Source: DATNFP01 sp035606335 (GTDB lineage: Bacteria > Bacteroidota > Bacteroidia > Chitinophagales > Chitinophagaceae). From it: DNA of 34,514 nt. Below, one piece after another: positions 24,349-31,435 of the stretch. Every line of letters starts with the position of its first letter. Position 1 is the first letter of the stretch. Made by a program: the position numbers and the translations under genes. Below the pieces are notes generated by a model. That model saw only the letters and a program-made list of their open reading frames with translations, did not search any database and was not told where the DNA came from. Location of the stretch: positions 1 to 34,514 of the forward strand of contig DATNFP010000193.1 in assembly GCA_035606335.1 (NCBI GenBank), given 5' to 3'.

Positions 24349-25728
24349 ATGACTATGAGAGTTTTCTTAACGAAGAATGTCTTTTTTCCTCTTGCTGATA
24401 TTACGAGAAACAGGAAGGTCACACATAATTTTAGAGAGTTATTAAAATCACAATGGTATAGTCTGGATCAATTATATGCAATACAAAATGACAGGCTGAA
24501 GTATATCATTAAACATTCGTACGATAAAGTTCCATTTTATAAAGAACGAATAGATAAATTCGGATTCGATCTCAATGCAAGTAACTATCTCGAAGAATTA
24601 AAAAAGCTTCCCGTTTTAGAAAGAACTGAAGTGAGAAATGCATTTAACAATAAATCAATTTTCGCTGCTAATTTCAGTGATTATAAAACTAAAGAGTCTA
24701 AAACAAGCGGTTCTTCTACAGGCGAGCCCTTGTCAACAATGGAAGACAGTCTCACCGGAGATTTGGGAAGGGCTTCATTTTACAGGGCATTCAATTGGGC
24801 GGATTGGCATCTTGGCGAACGTGCTATAAAATTATGGGGTAGCAGAGGCAGTGTTTCCCGCGCAGGAAAACTTGCTAACAAGGTTATCAATTGGGAAACA
24901 TACAATGCTTTCTCAATGGATAAGACCTTGTATTACGGAATATATAACCTGATAAAGAGCGGGAAATTAAAGCATATCTATTCATATGTTTCGGCGCTGC
25001 TGCAATTTGTTGACTTCCTTGACCGGGAGGGGTTGGAAGTACCTCCTACTATAAAATCGATAATGACGTCGGCTGAAGTGCTGACAGAAGATGCAAGAAA
25101 AAGAATACAGGATAAATTTAAGACTAAGGTATTTAATGGATATGCTTGTGGTGAAGTGAATGGCATAGCTTATGAATGTGAATGCCAGGATGGACTGCAC
25201 ATTTCCATGGAAAGATGTATTGTTGAAATAGTTGATGATAATGGTAATCTATTACCCAATGGACAATATGGTAGAATAGCTGTTACAGATTTCTTTAACC
25301 ACGCCATGCCACTAATAAGATATATAGATGGAGACGTGAGCGCAATCATGGACGGAACTTGCAAATGCGGGCGGAATTTGATTAGACTGAAAGAAATTGT
25401 AGGAAGGACTTCTGATGTAATTGACGCAATAAATGGAAAAGAGGTGCACAGTACTTTTTTTCATGTGATCCTGGTTCCGAGACTGGATTGGCAATTAAAA
25501 TATGGATTGAAAAAATATCAGTTTGTCCAGGAGTCAAAAGATACACTTAAAGTGATAATGGAATTTAATGATGTTCCACCATCGGAAGAAGTTGAAAAAA
25601 TGGAAACAATCATTACTAACCAGATGGGTCCTATGAAAATAATTTTTTCAGCAAACAACAACGACTTTGAATATTCAAATTCCGGAAAGTATAGATGGAC
25701 ACTTAATAAAACCCGTGGTCGAAAATGA
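24349..25728 (+). CDS. CapK/PaaK-like AMP-forming ligase of polysaccharide loci
   Basis: 459 residues, ANL adenylating family (phenylacetate-CoA ligase-like). The ATP loop is TSGSSTGEP (119-127). A Cys-rich PaaK-type segment follows: NGYACGEVNG and ECECQDGLH, then CKCGRNLI, probably a zinc or structural motif. The C-terminal domain has VGRTSDVI and ends SGKYRWTLNK, where K may be the catalytic lysine. Homologues named CapK occur in capsule loci, where they may activate an acyl or amino-acid group attached to the glycan. There is no nearby phenylacetate degradation gene, so that role is rejected. Starts 8 bases after asnB, and its stop overlaps the GT4 start (ATGA). Confidence 0.83.
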   Translation: MTMRVFLTKNVFFPLADITRNRKVTHNFRELLKSQWYSLDQLYAIQNDRLKYIIKHSYDKVPFYKERIDKFGFDLNASNYLEELKKLPVLERTEVRNAFNNKSIFAANFSDYKTKESKTSGSSTGEPLSTMEDSLTGDLGRASFYRAFNWADWHLGERAIKLWGSRGSVSRAGKLANKVINWETYNAFSMDKTLYYGIYNLIKSGKLKHIYSYVSALLQFVDFLDREGLEVPPTIKSIMTSAEVLTEDARKRIQDKFKTKVFNGYACGEVNGIAYECECQDGLHISMERCIVEIVDDNGNLLPNGQYGRIAVTDFFNHAMPLIRYIDGDVSAIMDGTCKCGRNLIRLKEIVGRTSDVIDAINGKEVHSTFFHVILVPRLDWQLKYGLKKYQFVQESKDTLKVIMEFNDVPPSEEVEKMETIITNQMGPMKIIFSANNNDFEYSNSGKYRWTLNKTRGRK

Positions 25729-26792
25729 AGATTTTGATGGTTCTTGTTGGCGAGCCGCTTTTTAAAGATCCGCCTAAAGACGAGGAATTTTATTTGTATC
25801 GCAGGAGCCTCCACGATGGGGAATTTTATTATTTTTTGAAACACGCCATTGTCAATTCAGATTCCCAGATGCAAAGCCTGCTGGCAGCGGGTGTTGATTT
25901 GACATATGGTTATATAACGAATACCAAGAACCCCAAACGGCTTTTAAAGCTGGCAAGGCAAATAAAAAGAATTGTAAGGGAAGAAGGGGTGGATATTGTG
26001 CATGTAATGTGGGGAAATGCTTTGGGCCTTACAACTGCTTTGGCAAGTTCTGTGCCAACTGTACTTTCACTATGCGGTTCAGATTTGTTGGGAAATTATA
26101 ACTCGAAGCTAAAAAAGACTCTTAAAGGTCGGATAGCAGGGTTCTTATCTCAATTTGCGGCTTTATTTTCTAAAAATGTGATCACAAAGAGCCAGCACAT
26201 GAAAAGCAGGCTTTGGGCGCCAAGCAAGAATAAAACATTTGTTCTTCCTAATGGTATTAATCTATCAAAATTTTACACAATTGATAAAGTTGAAGCAAGA
26301 AAAAAAATAGGCTGGGAGCAAAATAAACCGATCGTAATATTCTTTTATACTCCGGGCCAGTTTGTGAAAAATGAGCCATTGGCTCTAAAAACTTTTGATA
26401 AATTAAAAGAACAACTACCCGATTGCGAGCTTAAAATACTCACTAAGATCCCTCACGAACAGCTTGTTTATTATTATAATGCTGCAGATGTAATGCTGCT
26501 TGTCTCCAAGCATGAAGGTTCAAATAATTCTTTAAAAGAAGCACTTGCATGCAACTTACCCATTGTATCAACGCCTTGTGGAGATGCCCCGGAAAGATTA
26601 GAGAACGTGAAAAATTGTTACATATCTAAAGGCTGGGATCCGGAAGAGTTAGCAGGATTACTATTACAAGCATTAAAGAAGAATGAGCGAAGTAATGGTC
26701 GTGATCGTGCACAGAGTATCAGCAATACAGAAATACAAAAAAGGCTGGTAGAAATTTATCAGCAATTAGAAAAAAATGGTTTGCATAATTGA
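25725..26792 (+). CDS. family 4 glycosyltransferase
   Basis: 355 residues. The GT-B donor domain has LPNGINLSKFY (about 178-188), FYTPGQFVKNEPLAL, and the E-x7-E motif in HEGSNNSLKEALACNLPIV, then STPCGDAPERL. The N-terminal acceptor half includes DIVHVMWGNALGL and LCGSDLLGN. Retaining glycosyltransferase by family, cytosolic, donor unknown. Its start overlaps the CapK-like stop by four bases, and its end overlaps the HisH start by 17 bases, so it is part of a tightly coupled block. A different subgroup from the GT4 at 19710-20780. Confidence 0.92.
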   Translation: MKILMVLVGEPLFKDPPKDEEFYLYRRSLHDGEFYYFLKHAIVNSDSQMQSLLAAGVDLTYGYITNTKNPKRLLKLARQIKRIVREEGVDIVHVMWGNALGLTTALASSVPTVLSLCGSDLLGNYNSKLKKTLKGRIAGFLSQFAALFSKNVITKSQHMKSRLWAPSKNKTFVLPNGINLSKFYTIDKVEARKKIGWEQNKPIVIFFYTPGQFVKNEPLALKTFDKLKEQLPDCELKILTKIPHEQLVYYYNAADVMLLVSKHEGSNNSLKEALACNLPIVSTPCGDAPERLENVKNCYISKGWDPEELAGLLLQALKKNERSNGRDRAQSISNTEIQKRLVEIYQQLEKNGLHN

Positions 26793-27381
26793 TTATGGCC
26801 TGGGAAATTTAGGATCCCTTCAGAATATGCTGAAACGCATAGATAGCTCTGTAATTATCTCTTCAGCAAAAGATGATATTGCGAAGGCTGATAAGTTAAT
26901 TTTACCCGGTGTTGGAACTTTCGATACCGGCGTTACAAATCTTAATTCACTTGGGCTGATTGAAATATTGAATGATGAAGTATTAGAAAAGAAGAAAAAG
27001 ATTTTAGGCATTTGCCTCGGTGCGCAGTTGATGCTCAATAGTAGTGAGGAAGGTAATGAGAAGGGGTTGAGCTGGGTGGATGGGAAAGTGATAAGATTTA
27101 ACTCATCTACCGGCATAAAAATACCTCATATGGGCTGGAACGATCTGCAGGATAATAAATCCGAATTGTTTAATAATATGCCCGAATCACCTGCGCGGTT
27201 TTATTTTGTCCACTCGTATCATTTTTTATTTGAAAATCAGGACTATAGCACAAGCACGGTTATGTACGGCCACAAGTTTTCGGCTTCATTTAATCGTGAT
27301 AATATTTTTGGGGTACAGTTCCATCCTGAAAAAAGCCACCAGTTTGGCCTTAACCTGTTAAAGAATTTTATAGCATTGTAA
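26776..27381 (+). CDS. hisH: HisH-type glutamine amidotransferase (glycan-associated paralogue)
   Basis: 201 residues, class I glutaminase. DYGLGNLGSLQNML is at 6-19, LPGVGTFDTG at 43-52, the nucleophile C80 in GICLGAQ, and H183/E185 in VQFHPEKS, so the catalytic triad is complete. In histidine synthesis HisH releases ammonia for HisF. Here it is embedded among glycosyltransferases with no other his gene, as for HisH2 in Pseudomonas aeruginosa O-antigen loci, where the pair supplies ammonia to a WbpG-type amidotransferase that makes an acetamidino sugar. It overlaps the preceding GT4 by 17 bases and shares a base with the next gene (TAATG). Confidence 0.92.
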   Translation: MVCIIDYGLGNLGSLQNMLKRIDSSVIISSAKDDIAKADKLILPGVGTFDTGVTNLNSLGLIEILNDEVLEKKKKILGICLGAQLMLNSSEEGNEKGLSWVDGKVIRFNSSTGIKIPHMGWNDLQDNKSELFNNMPESPARFYFVHSYHFLFENQDYSTSTVMYGHKFSASFNRDNIFGVQFHPEKSHQFGLNLLKNFIAL

Positions 27382-28148
27382 TGAATAGAGCGCGCGTGAT
27401 CCCCGTTTTATTATTGCAAAAAAACGGCCTTTATAAAACTATTAAATTCGATCATCCAAAATACATAGGTGACCCGCTAAATGCTTTAAAGATCTTTAAT
27501 GAGAAGCAATGTGATGAGATAATAGTTCTTGATATCCTGGCTTCAAAGCAAGGATTGCCGATCAACTACAAGCTTATTGGGGAAATGGCTACCGAATGCT
27601 TTATGCCTCTTGCGTATGGTGGTGGCATAAATACATTAAGTGAAATTGAGACGGTATTAAAGTTAGGAGTTGAAAAGGTTATTTTAAACAGCATATTGAT
27701 AAAAGATCCGGCCTTCACCATGGAAGCGGTAAAACAATTTGGCAGCTCTACATTGGTTGCATCTGTCGATGTTAAAAAGAACATGTTTGGAAAGCTACAT
27801 GTTTTTAGCCATAGCGGAATTAAGGTAAAAAACAGCGAGCCTATAAAATTTATGAAAGAGCTGGAAGAAGCTGGTATTGGTGAAATAATGCTGAACAATG
27901 TTGATCTGGATGGAACAATGATGGGATATGATTATGGTCTTGCCAGCAAAGCAACAGAAGAGGTTGGAGTGCCTGTGATTATTTGTGGAGGTTGTGGCAG
28001 TATTGATGATATGCGGAAATTATTTCAATCTACTCATGCGTCTGCTGCGGCAGCTGGTAGCTTATTTGTGTATCATGGTAAGCATAAGGCAGTATTAATT
28101 AATTATCCATCACCTTCGGACATAGGACAATTGAAAGTTTTAAAATAA
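27381..28148 (+). CDS. hisF: HisF-like cyclase/synthase subunit with Leu in place of catalytic Asp11
   Basis: 255 residues, TIM barrel. In the classical enzyme the segment is ACLDVKDG with Asp11; here it reads IPVLLLQKNG, with Leu at residue 11. The second acid, D130 in ASVDVKKN, is kept, as is AYGGGINT. This matches the O-antigen HisF2 group, in which the barrel probably channels ammonia rather than making imidazole glycerol phosphate. Its start shares one base with the HisH stop, so the two subunits are translationally coupled. The likely partner, a WbpG/PseA/LegA-type N-acetyl-sugar amidotransferase, is not seen in this window. That identity is inferred and needs a structure or alignment to confirm. 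Confidence 0.9.
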   Translation: MNRARVIPVLLLQKNGLYKTIKFDHPKYIGDPLNALKIFNEKQCDEIIVLDILASKQGLPINYKLIGEMATECFMPLAYGGGINTLSEIETVLKLGVEKVILNSILIKDPAFTMEAVKQFGSSTLVASVDVKKNMFGKLHVFSHSGIKVKNSEPIKFMKELEEAGIGEIMLNNVDLDGTMMGYDYGLASKATEEVGVPVIICGGCGSIDDMRKLFQSTHASAAAAGSLFVYHGKHKAVLINYPSPSDIGQLKVLK

Positions 28149-28176
28149 AAACTATCCTGTATAGTAAACAGATAAT

Positions 28177-28788
28177 ATGACTGTTAAGGTTTCACCATAC
28201 ACTATTGATGATATTGAAATGCTTGTGCCCATTCATATGAGCGCCTTCAAAGGATATATGAATTCAAGCATGGGAAAAAATTATGTGCGCAAATTTCTGC
28301 AATGGTTTCTTACCTATCCCAATGCTATTACACTAAAAGCTGAAATGGAGGGCCAGATATGTGGCTACGTTGTAGGTGCGCCACTAAATTATGGCAGTGC
28401 CATGAATCGGGATTTATTTAAAACGGGTGTCATAGGTATTTTAACCCATCCAGGCATAATGATACATGAAAACTTTATCAAAGCTGTAAAAGCAAAATTT
28501 AAAATGTTGATAGGGAAAAAGCCTGCTAAAGTAACTATCAATAATCCCGAGGGTAATGGTATATCTTTAATAAGCATTGCGGTCAGTCCAAAGTTTTCAG
28601 GTAATGGTGTAGGGAAGGAAATTATGAAATCTTTTGAAAAAAGTGCCGCTTTAAATATGGATTACATGAGGCTTTCTGTATATGATTACAACACCAGGGC
28701 TCGTGCTGTTTATGAAAAATCAGGTTGGACTCCGAGACAACAAGTAGACAAAACAGTTTACTACTATAAAGATATAAGCAACTCGTAA
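28177..28788 (+). CDS. GNAT-family N-acetyltransferase
   Basis: 203 residues. The acetyl-CoA pyrophosphate loop appears in SPKFSGNGVGKEIM (about 139-152), preceded by the beta-4 strand ISLISIAVS. The C-terminal NTRARAVYEKSGW is the typical GNAT beta-alpha closing motif. An insert of about 40 residues around residues 80-115 (LFKTGVIGILTHPGI and a basic stretch) sits before the core strand. Likely acetylates an amino sugar, perhaps the product of the ArnB-like aminotransferase downstream. It is not PseH, which lies at 4204-4755. Starts 28 bases after hisF and is followed by a 69-base gap with a promoter-like element. Confidence 0.8.
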   Translation: MTVKVSPYTIDDIEMLVPIHMSAFKGYMNSSMGKNYVRKFLQWFLTYPNAITLKAEMEGQICGYVVGAPLNYGSAMNRDLFKTGVIGILTHPGIMIHENFIKAVKAKFKMLIGKKPAKVTINNPEGNGISLISIAVSPKFSGNGVGKEIMKSFEKSAALNMDYMRLSVYDYNTRARAVYEKSGWTPRQQVDKTVYYYKDISNS

Positions 28789-28815
28789 GTAGTCTTTATA
28801 AAAAACTGATTTGGA

Positions 28816-28823
28816 TATTTTTG
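28816..28823 (+). promoter_or_regulatory. Bacteroidota -7 element TAttTTTG before the PIG-L gene
   Basis: An exact match to the TAnnTTTG -7 consensus lies in the 69-base gap 28789-28857, about 34 bases before the ATG at 28858. The expected -33 TTTG, 19-20 bases upstream, is only partly matched (CTTT at 28794-28797, spacing 18). It could start an internal transcript for the 28.9-33.3 kb genes. Confidence 0.4.
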
Positions 28824-28857
28824 TTGCTCACTTACAATAATAAATTCAAAAAGAAGT

Positions 28858-29496
28858 ATGAACATACAATTTAAAAAGGCACTTATTCTCGCTCCTCATA
28901 CAGACGATGGAGAGTTTGGTTGTGGAGGCACTATAAACCGACTAATAGAAAATGGATGTGATGTTTATTATGCAGCATTCTCTGCCTGCCAGCAATCGGT
29001 ATTGCCTGAGTTTCCTTCTGATATTTTGATAACAGAAGTAAAAGCTGCTACCAAAATGTTGGGTATAAAGCCCGAAAATTTATTTCTTTTTGATTACGAT
29101 GTACGGACATTCAATTATCGCAGGCAGGATATTCTTGATGATATTCTTAAGTTAAAAAAACAGATCAATCCGGATCTTGTATTGATGCCTTCTGTTAATG
29201 ATATTCACCAGGATCATTTTACAATTGCAAATGAAGGAGTAAGGGCATTTAAATGGAGTACTATCTTGTGTTATGAGCTGCCCTGGAATAATTTTAATTT
29301 CAATACCAGCTGCTTTATTTCACTTGAGGAAAAGCATGTACAGGCAAAGCTTCATGCATTATCGGAGTATAAATCACAAATGCATCGCCCTTATTCTAAT
29401 GAAGAATTTATAAAAGGCATGGCCAAAATGAGGGGAGTTCAATCAGGTAATAATTTTGCTGAAACTTTTGAAATCATTAGGTTAAACATCAGATAA
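28858..29496 (+). CDS. PIG-L-family N-deacetylase
   Basis: 212 residues. The metal-binding motif is APHTDDGEFGCGGT (12-25; H14, D17), a variant of the AHPDDE signature, and the second half is PSVNDIHQDH (111-120), supplying further zinc ligands (H117/H120). By family, a zinc-dependent hydrolase removing acetyl from an N-acetylglucosamine-type sugar, as in GPI-anchor or mycothiol pathways; here the glycan context suggests a nucleotide- or lipid-linked amino sugar. Its stop shares one base with the start of the LpxD-like acyltransferase (TAATG), so the pair probably acts in sequence on the same amine. No cysteine-ligase (BshC/MshC) gene is present, which argues against low-molecular-weight thiol synthesis. 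Confidence 0.87.
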   Translation: MNIQFKKALILAPHTDDGEFGCGGTINRLIENGCDVYYAAFSACQQSVLPEFPSDILITEVKAATKMLGIKPENLFLFDYDVRTFNYRRQDILDDILKLKKQINPDLVLMPSVNDIHQDHFTIANEGVRAFKWSTILCYELPWNNFNFNTSCFISLEEKHVQAKLHALSEYKSQMHRPYSNEEFIKGMAKMRGVQSGNNFAETFEIIRLNIR

Positions 29497-30383
29497 TGAT
29501 CAGCATTAAAAAAATATTGAACGATATAGATTATTTGGAGTACGTAGGAGATACCGATGCTTCTGTAAAGGCTCCTGTTCAGCTTGATGTTAATAATAGC
29601 GATCCCACACTATTAATGTGGGTTAATAATAAAAATATTCATCTGCTCCATGAGGTTGGAATGGGCATCATAATTTGCGATGATACTTTCAAAGATTTTA
29701 AGAACACTTGCAATTATATAATAACCAAAACCCCGCGTTTGCTTTTTAAGCAAATACTGGAGCTCTTCTTTTTACCAAAGCCTCGAACAGGTGTGGCAGA
29801 GAGTGCTAAAATTGCACAGGGCGTATCTATAGGTAAAGATGTATTTATCGGTGAGCATGTAGTTGTCGAGGAGGGATGCAGTATTGGTGATAATACGTCT
29901 ATTTATCATAATACAGTAATACTAGCTAATACTCAGATTGGCAATAATGTAAAAATAGGTTCAAATAATACGATAGGTGGTGTTGGGTTTGGATATGAGA
30001 AAGATGTAGATAGTGAATATAGCCTGATACCACATCTAGGTAACGTGGTGATAAAAGACCAGGTAGAAATAGGAAACAACACATGCATCGATCGTGCTGT
30101 TTTAGGTAGCACAATAATTCATAAGAATGCCAAGATCGATAATCTTGTACATATTGCACATGGTGTGGAAATAGGAGATAACAGCCTGATAATAGCAAAT
30201 GCTATGATTGGTGGCAGCACTATTATTGGTAACAACGTTTGGTTCGCTCCTTCGGCATCAGTGCTTAATAAAAAACATATTGCGGACGATGCCGTGATAG
30301 GTATGGCTGCAGTAGTAGTAAAAGATGTTCAAAAAGGTGAAACTATAGTCGGTAATCCTGGCAAGCCATTGAATAAGAAATGA
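29496..30383 (+). CDS. LpxD-like N-acyltransferase (left-handed beta-helix)
   Basis: 295 residues. An N-terminal domain of about 100 residues carries YVGDTDASVK, similar to the uridine-binding domain of LpxD. The beta-helix follows with VSIGKDVFIGEHVVVEEG, VGFGYEKD and LGNVVIKDQVEIGNN. H222 in NLVHIAHGVEIGD matches the catalytic histidine of LpxD. It ends VGNPGKPLNKK, without the long C-terminal helices of LpxD. By family it moves an acyl group from ACP or CoA onto an amine. Coupled to the deacetylase before it and, through ATGA, to the glycosyltransferase after it. Lipid A synthesis is unlikely as no lpx genes accompany it. Acyl chain unknown. Confidence 0.85.
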   Translation: MISIKKILNDIDYLEYVGDTDASVKAPVQLDVNNSDPTLLMWVNNKNIHLLHEVGMGIIICDDTFKDFKNTCNYIITKTPRLLFKQILELFFLPKPRTGVAESAKIAQGVSIGKDVFIGEHVVVEEGCSIGDNTSIYHNTVILANTQIGNNVKIGSNNTIGGVGFGYEKDVDSEYSLIPHLGNVVIKDQVEIGNNTCIDRAVLGSTIIHKNAKIDNLVHIAHGVEIGDNSLIIANAMIGGSTIIGNNVWFAPSASVLNKKHIADDAVIGMAAVVVKDVQKGETIVGNPGKPLNKK

Positions 30384-31408
30384 TACAAGATAAGACTGAA
30401 CAAACATCTGTTTCTATAGTCATTCCCTGTAGAAACGAGATAAAACATATTGGTGAGTGTATAGACGCTGTGTTGAATCAGGAGGACAAAAATATACTTG
30501 ATATTGAAGTCATCATAGTTGATGCAGATAGTACAGATGGCAGTGTCGATTTTATTAAAAGTAATTATGGCGATAGAGTAAAAGTGATCCGTAATGAAAA
30601 GATATTCACGCCTTTCGCTTTTAATAAAGGCATAAGAAATTCTGCTGGTGAATATGTAATAATTGTAGGGCCAAGAAACATTATGTCCTCAAATTATATA
30701 TTATCCTGTCTTGCCGTATTAAAAAAAGATCCGCAGATAGCCTGTGTTGGTGGTTACACAATAAACATGTATAGTAACAATACTTCAGAAAGCATAGCGC
30801 TGGCTATGAATTCAAAGATTGGTGTTGGGTTTTCAAATTTCAGAACTGTAAAAGAATCCGGCTATGTAGATACTGTGGGCACGCCGATGTTCAGAAGAGA
30901 GATTTTTGATAAAATAGGATATTTTGATGAAAGGCTTGTACGCAATCAGGACGATGATTTCAGCTTTCGCCTGATAAATGCAGGTTACAAGATATGGCTG
31001 AATGCAGATGCTCACATGAAGTACTATGTGAGAACATCTTTTAAAAATCTTACAAAGCAATATTTTCAATACGGCTACTGGAAAATTTTCGTAAACAAAA
31101 AGCACAAGACCATAACAACTTCACGCCAGGTTATTCCGGCATTGTTTGTCTTGTTCGTTGCTCTTGGTTATTTTGTTTTGTATTTGTTGCATTTAGGCTT
31201 TTTATACAAATGGATACTGCTATTTTATCTGATTGTCGTTGTCTTTTCTTCTTTCGCAATTGGTAAGAAGATAAGCAGGGTTCCCACAATTGTTTACTCT
31301 ATTGTATTATTACATTTTTCTTATGGGTTGGGATATCTTAATGGTATTCTGGACTTTTTTATATTGAATAAAAAACCCGCTGAAAAAGCAACTGCATTAA
31401 GCAGGTAA
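30380..31408 (+). CDS. ExoA-like family 2 glycosyltransferase with altered DxD motif
   Basis: 342 residues. The GT-A core has VSIVIPCRNEIKHIGECI (about 11-28), VIIVDADSTDGSV (near 49-61) and AFNKGIRNSAGEYVIIVG. At the place of the expected DxD, usually VDxH or VDAD, the sequence is VGPRN, so both acidic residues are missing. The catalytic-base region RNQDDDFSFRL is intact. Two to three hydrophobic C-terminal helices (about 246-325) anchor it to the membrane as in succinoglycan ExoA. Either the enzyme binds the donor without the canonical metal, or it is inactive or has a changed role. Its start overlaps the LpxD-like stop by four bases. Confidence 0.85.
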   Translation: MIQDKTEQTSVSIVIPCRNEIKHIGECIDAVLNQEDKNILDIEVIIVDADSTDGSVDFIKSNYGDRVKVIRNEKIFTPFAFNKGIRNSAGEYVIIVGPRNIMSSNYILSCLAVLKKDPQIACVGGYTINMYSNNTSESIALAMNSKIGVGFSNFRTVKESGYVDTVGTPMFRREIFDKIGYFDERLVRNQDDDFSFRLINAGYKIWLNADAHMKYYVRTSFKNLTKQYFQYGYWKIFVNKKHKTITTSRQVIPALFVLFVALGYFVLYLLHLGFLYKWILLFYLIVVVFSSFAIGKKISRVPTIVYSIVLLHFSYGLGYLNGILDFFILNKKPAEKATALSR

Positions 31409-31435
31409 CAAAATCATAGTAAACTTATTATTAGC

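Noticed and set aside
24349..25728. Phenylacetate-CoA ligase for aromatic catabolism
   Set aside because: No paa genes are around it; its stop overlaps a glycosyltransferase start, and CapK-type homologues are known in capsule loci.
26776..28148. HisH/HisF as histidine biosynthesis genes
   Set aside because: No other his genes are nearby, HisF lacks the Asp11 equivalent, and the pair is embedded between glycosyltransferase and sugar-modifying genes.
28858..29496. Bacillithiol or mycothiol deacetylase
   Set aside because: No cysteine ligase or matching glycosyltransferase gene is adjacent, and it is coupled to an LpxD-like acyltransferase instead.
29496..30383. The lipid A enzyme LpxD itself
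   Set aside because: Shorter than LpxD at the C-terminus and placed in a glycan locus without lpxA, lpxC or fabZ.
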